From the NCBI RefSeq assembly GCF_000307855.1, contig NZ_AJLR01000146.1:186001-250000 (forward strand): a stretch of DNA of 64,000 nucleotides, in the 5' to 3' direction. The translations under genes and the position numbers were made by a program. Shown one piece after another: positions 62,552 to 64,000 of the stretch. The notes beneath the pieces were generated by a model. That model was not told where the DNA came from. It did no database searches and was given only the letters and a program-made list of their open reading frames with translations. Every line of letters starts with the position of its first letter. The first letter of the stretch is position 1. Source of the stretch: Schinkia azotoformans LMG 9581 (GTDB lineage: Bacteria; Bacillota; Bacilli; Bacillales; Bacillaceae_J).

Positions 62552-64000
62552 TTGGCGAATCACTCTTCAGTTGAAAATGAATCTGTTATTCGATTTCCTT
62601 CAGATGGTAAGATCTATTTGAATAACCAAAGAGTCTTTATTACCTCAACAGCGGCTATGAGTCTATTGCGTCAGGGTTTACTAGAGATGGTTGGAGAGAT
62701 AAGAACGAGACAATTTCTTGTGTTGCACGGATGGAGTCTTGGCGTTCATGATGCATCTATTACCTTACAAAATAATACGAACAAGTCTAAAGAAGAAATG
62801 ATTCTTGATGGGCCAAAATTGCATACCCAAAAAGGTCATGTCTATGTCCGACCTTTAAAGCTCGAGATGGATATAAAAAAGAATAGTTTCTATATGGAAG
62901 GAATTTGGCGGCATTCACATGAAGCTGAAGAATGGAAGAAGCTTTTTGGTTTAGACAACAGACCAACTTGTTACACAACGATTGGCTATGCCAGCGGCTA
63001 TATATCAACAATCTTAGGAATGAAGGTTATTGTAACAGAGATCAAGTGTGAAGGTAAAGGTGACGACTGCTGTCATTGGATTGCTAAGCCGGAGCGAGAA
63101 TGGAAAGACAAAGAAGTTAAAGAGTTATTTAGTTTTAATGAAACTAGCTTAATTAAAGAGTTAGAGTCAGCTTATGAACAAATAAAGGAAGAAAGAGATA
63201 ATCTAGATAAATCTTTTACCATCCATAAACGCTTAACTAGTGAATTAATCCAAGGCCATGATTTGCAGTCTATTGCAAGCGTTCTCTTTGAAACATTGGA
63301 TGTACCGATTATGTTTGAAGACCATCAATTTAACGTGTTGGCAGCAGCAGGATTAGACGAAAAAGAAATAATAAAGAATAATGAGCAGATGAAGTGTTAT
63401 AAAAATACAAAAATGAAACGGTTTAAAGAATTGAAGTTGGAATTTCTTAAAGATTTCAAACCGGCCGTTGTGCAGGTTGCTAGTCAACATTACCGCTTAA
63501 TGATTCCGATTATATTAAATCATCAGGTTACGGGTTATTGTTCTGTCATAAGACCAACAGATAAATTTTCAATCTTGGAAAATATGATGATCGAAAGGTC
63601 GTCGGTAGTTTGTGCGATGTATCTTCTAAATGATCGAACTGTGATTGAGGCAGAACAACGCATGCGTGGGAATTTTTTAGAAGAAATTCTATCGGGCAAA
63701 ATGAGTAAACAAGAAATTATAAAAATGGGTCACTATGTGAGTGTGGATTTTTTAAAGCCCTTTCATATAGTAGTGGTTAACGTTTTTCATACGGAGCATA
63801 ATGTAAAGGAAGAAATTGAATGGAAAGATGACCTCGTTACCAAAATATCGGGATTTTTCAAAAAGATGTCCATTCCAATACTAATAACCTATAAATCAGA
63901 AAATTTTGTAATCTATATTCAGGATGATATTTTAAATCAGTGTAATAAGACTATACAGAGTCTCACCGAAGAGATTATGACGGTTTGTTCAAAGTCATAC
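62552..64000 (+). CDS. XylR_N-V4R sensor with PucR/CdaR-like output, partial
   Basis: 483 codons, TTG start at 62552 after GAGGTGGT; open at the window end. Residues ~10-110 resemble the XylR/DmpR aromatic-sensing N-domain (VFITSTAAMSLLRQGLLEMVGE ... RTRQFLVLHGWSLGVHDA). Residues ~120-175 are a V4R domain with GYASGYISTILGMKVIVTEIKCEGKGDDCCHW (Cys cluster). A coiled-coil (~190-225) leads to a GAF/CdaR-GGDEF-like region (~235-480: MIERSSVVCAMYLLNDRTVIEAEQRMRG). No AAA+ sigma-54 domain follows; this layout is that of PucR-type activators ending in HTH_30. Presumably activates the adjacent phenol-hydroxylase operon when an aromatic binds. Confidence 0.82.
   Translation, partial: MANHSSVENESVIRFPSDGKIYLNNQRVFITSTAAMSLLRQGLLEMVGEIRTRQFLVLHGWSLGVHDASITLQNNTNKSKEEMILDGPKLHTQKGHVYVRPLKLEMDIKKNSFYMEGIWRHSHEAEEWKKLFGLDNRPTCYTTIGYASGYISTILGMKVIVTEIKCEGKGDDCCHWIAKPEREWKDKEVKELFSFNETSLIKELESAYEQIKEERDNLDKSFTIHKRLTSELIQGHDLQSIASVLFETLDVPIMFEDHQFNVLAAAGLDEKEIIKNNEQMKCYKNTKMKRFKELKLEFLKDFKPAVVQVASQHYRLMIPIILNHQVTGYCSVIRPTDKFSILENMMIERSSVVCAMYLLNDRTVIEAEQRMRGNFLEEILSGKMSKQEIIKMGHYVSVDFLKPFHIVVVNVFHTEHNVKEEIEWKDDLVTKISGFFKKMSIPILITYKSENFVIYIQDDILNQCNKTIQSLTEEIMTVCSKSY

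Noticed and set aside
1-64000. CRISPR arrays, IS elements, prophage, riboswitches
   Set aside because: No regularly spaced repeats, transposase genes, phage modules or recognisable riboswitch cores were found by reading.

Overview
This window comes from a low-GC, spore-forming Gram-positive bacterium of the Bacillaceae. The evidence is AGGAGG-type ribosome sites, frequent TTG/GTG starts, A/T-rich spacers with U-tailed terminators, germination-receptor remnants, coat-like and YmaF-like proteins, and many genes whose best-known relatives are in Bacillus. No species can be named from sequence alone. No insertion sequence, prophage or CRISPR array was seen. One tRNA (Val, GAC) is present.

Layout. 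0-13 kb is a mixed housekeeping/accessory region: an orphan PstS-like lipoprotein, a DUF2935 protein, an MhqR-like MarR regulator with a pirin, a CzrA/CzcD zinc-efflux pair with a clear operator, ZIP and CDF transporters, a deaminase, two paralogous unknown genes, PssA, DedA, and a patch of decayed genes (PAP2/BcrC and histidine-kinase fragments). 13.4-20.8 kb is a copper island: a multicopper-oxidase remnant, csoR-copZ-copA, a small membrane protein, a SHOCT protein, a CcdA-like membrane protein, a two-component system and a CueP-like lipoprotein. 20.8-28 kb is a reduced-sulfur island: LysR regulator, three-gene TauE/SafE set, sulfide:quinone oxidoreductase with a tiny partner ORF, rhodanese, TusA-rhodanese fusion, DsrE-like protein and rhodanese-metallo-beta-lactamase protein, with CsoR/CstR-type operators. 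28-38 kb is a mixed stretch containing further gene remnants, MurI, tRNA-Val, an SRAP protein and a DmpD/XylF-like hydrolase.

38-57.4 kb is a phenylacetate-catabolism region: paaK, paaABCD, EthD protein, three crotonases, aldehyde dehydrogenase, paaH, thiolase, paaX, paaY, a nitronate-monooxygenase-like gene, a livHMGFK-type ABC transporter and two PaaI-like thioesterases. Together these would import and activate phenylacetate, epoxidise the CoA thioester and beta-oxidise the product; no paaE reductase or paaZ is present here. 57.6-64 kb is a five-component phenol-hydroxylase-type diiron monooxygenase in dmpLMNOP order, headed by a 30-residue Cys-rich ORF and followed by a regulator that joins an XylR/DmpR-type sensor to what looks like a PucR/CdaR-type output half. 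The distant DmpD-like hydrolase fits the same phenol/catechol route.

The most striking observation is in the copper island. The CueP-like gene (20225-20776) is one continuous reading frame except for a single TGA that stands exactly where the family has its first copper-binding Cys. Eighteen bases further on is the loop of a perfect 7-bp hairpin with a GGT loop, which resembles a bacterial SECIS element. This is either a selenocysteine-containing copper protein, which I do not know to have been described, or a nonsense mutation that happens to hit that Cys. The window does not contain selABCD, so the choice cannot be settled here.
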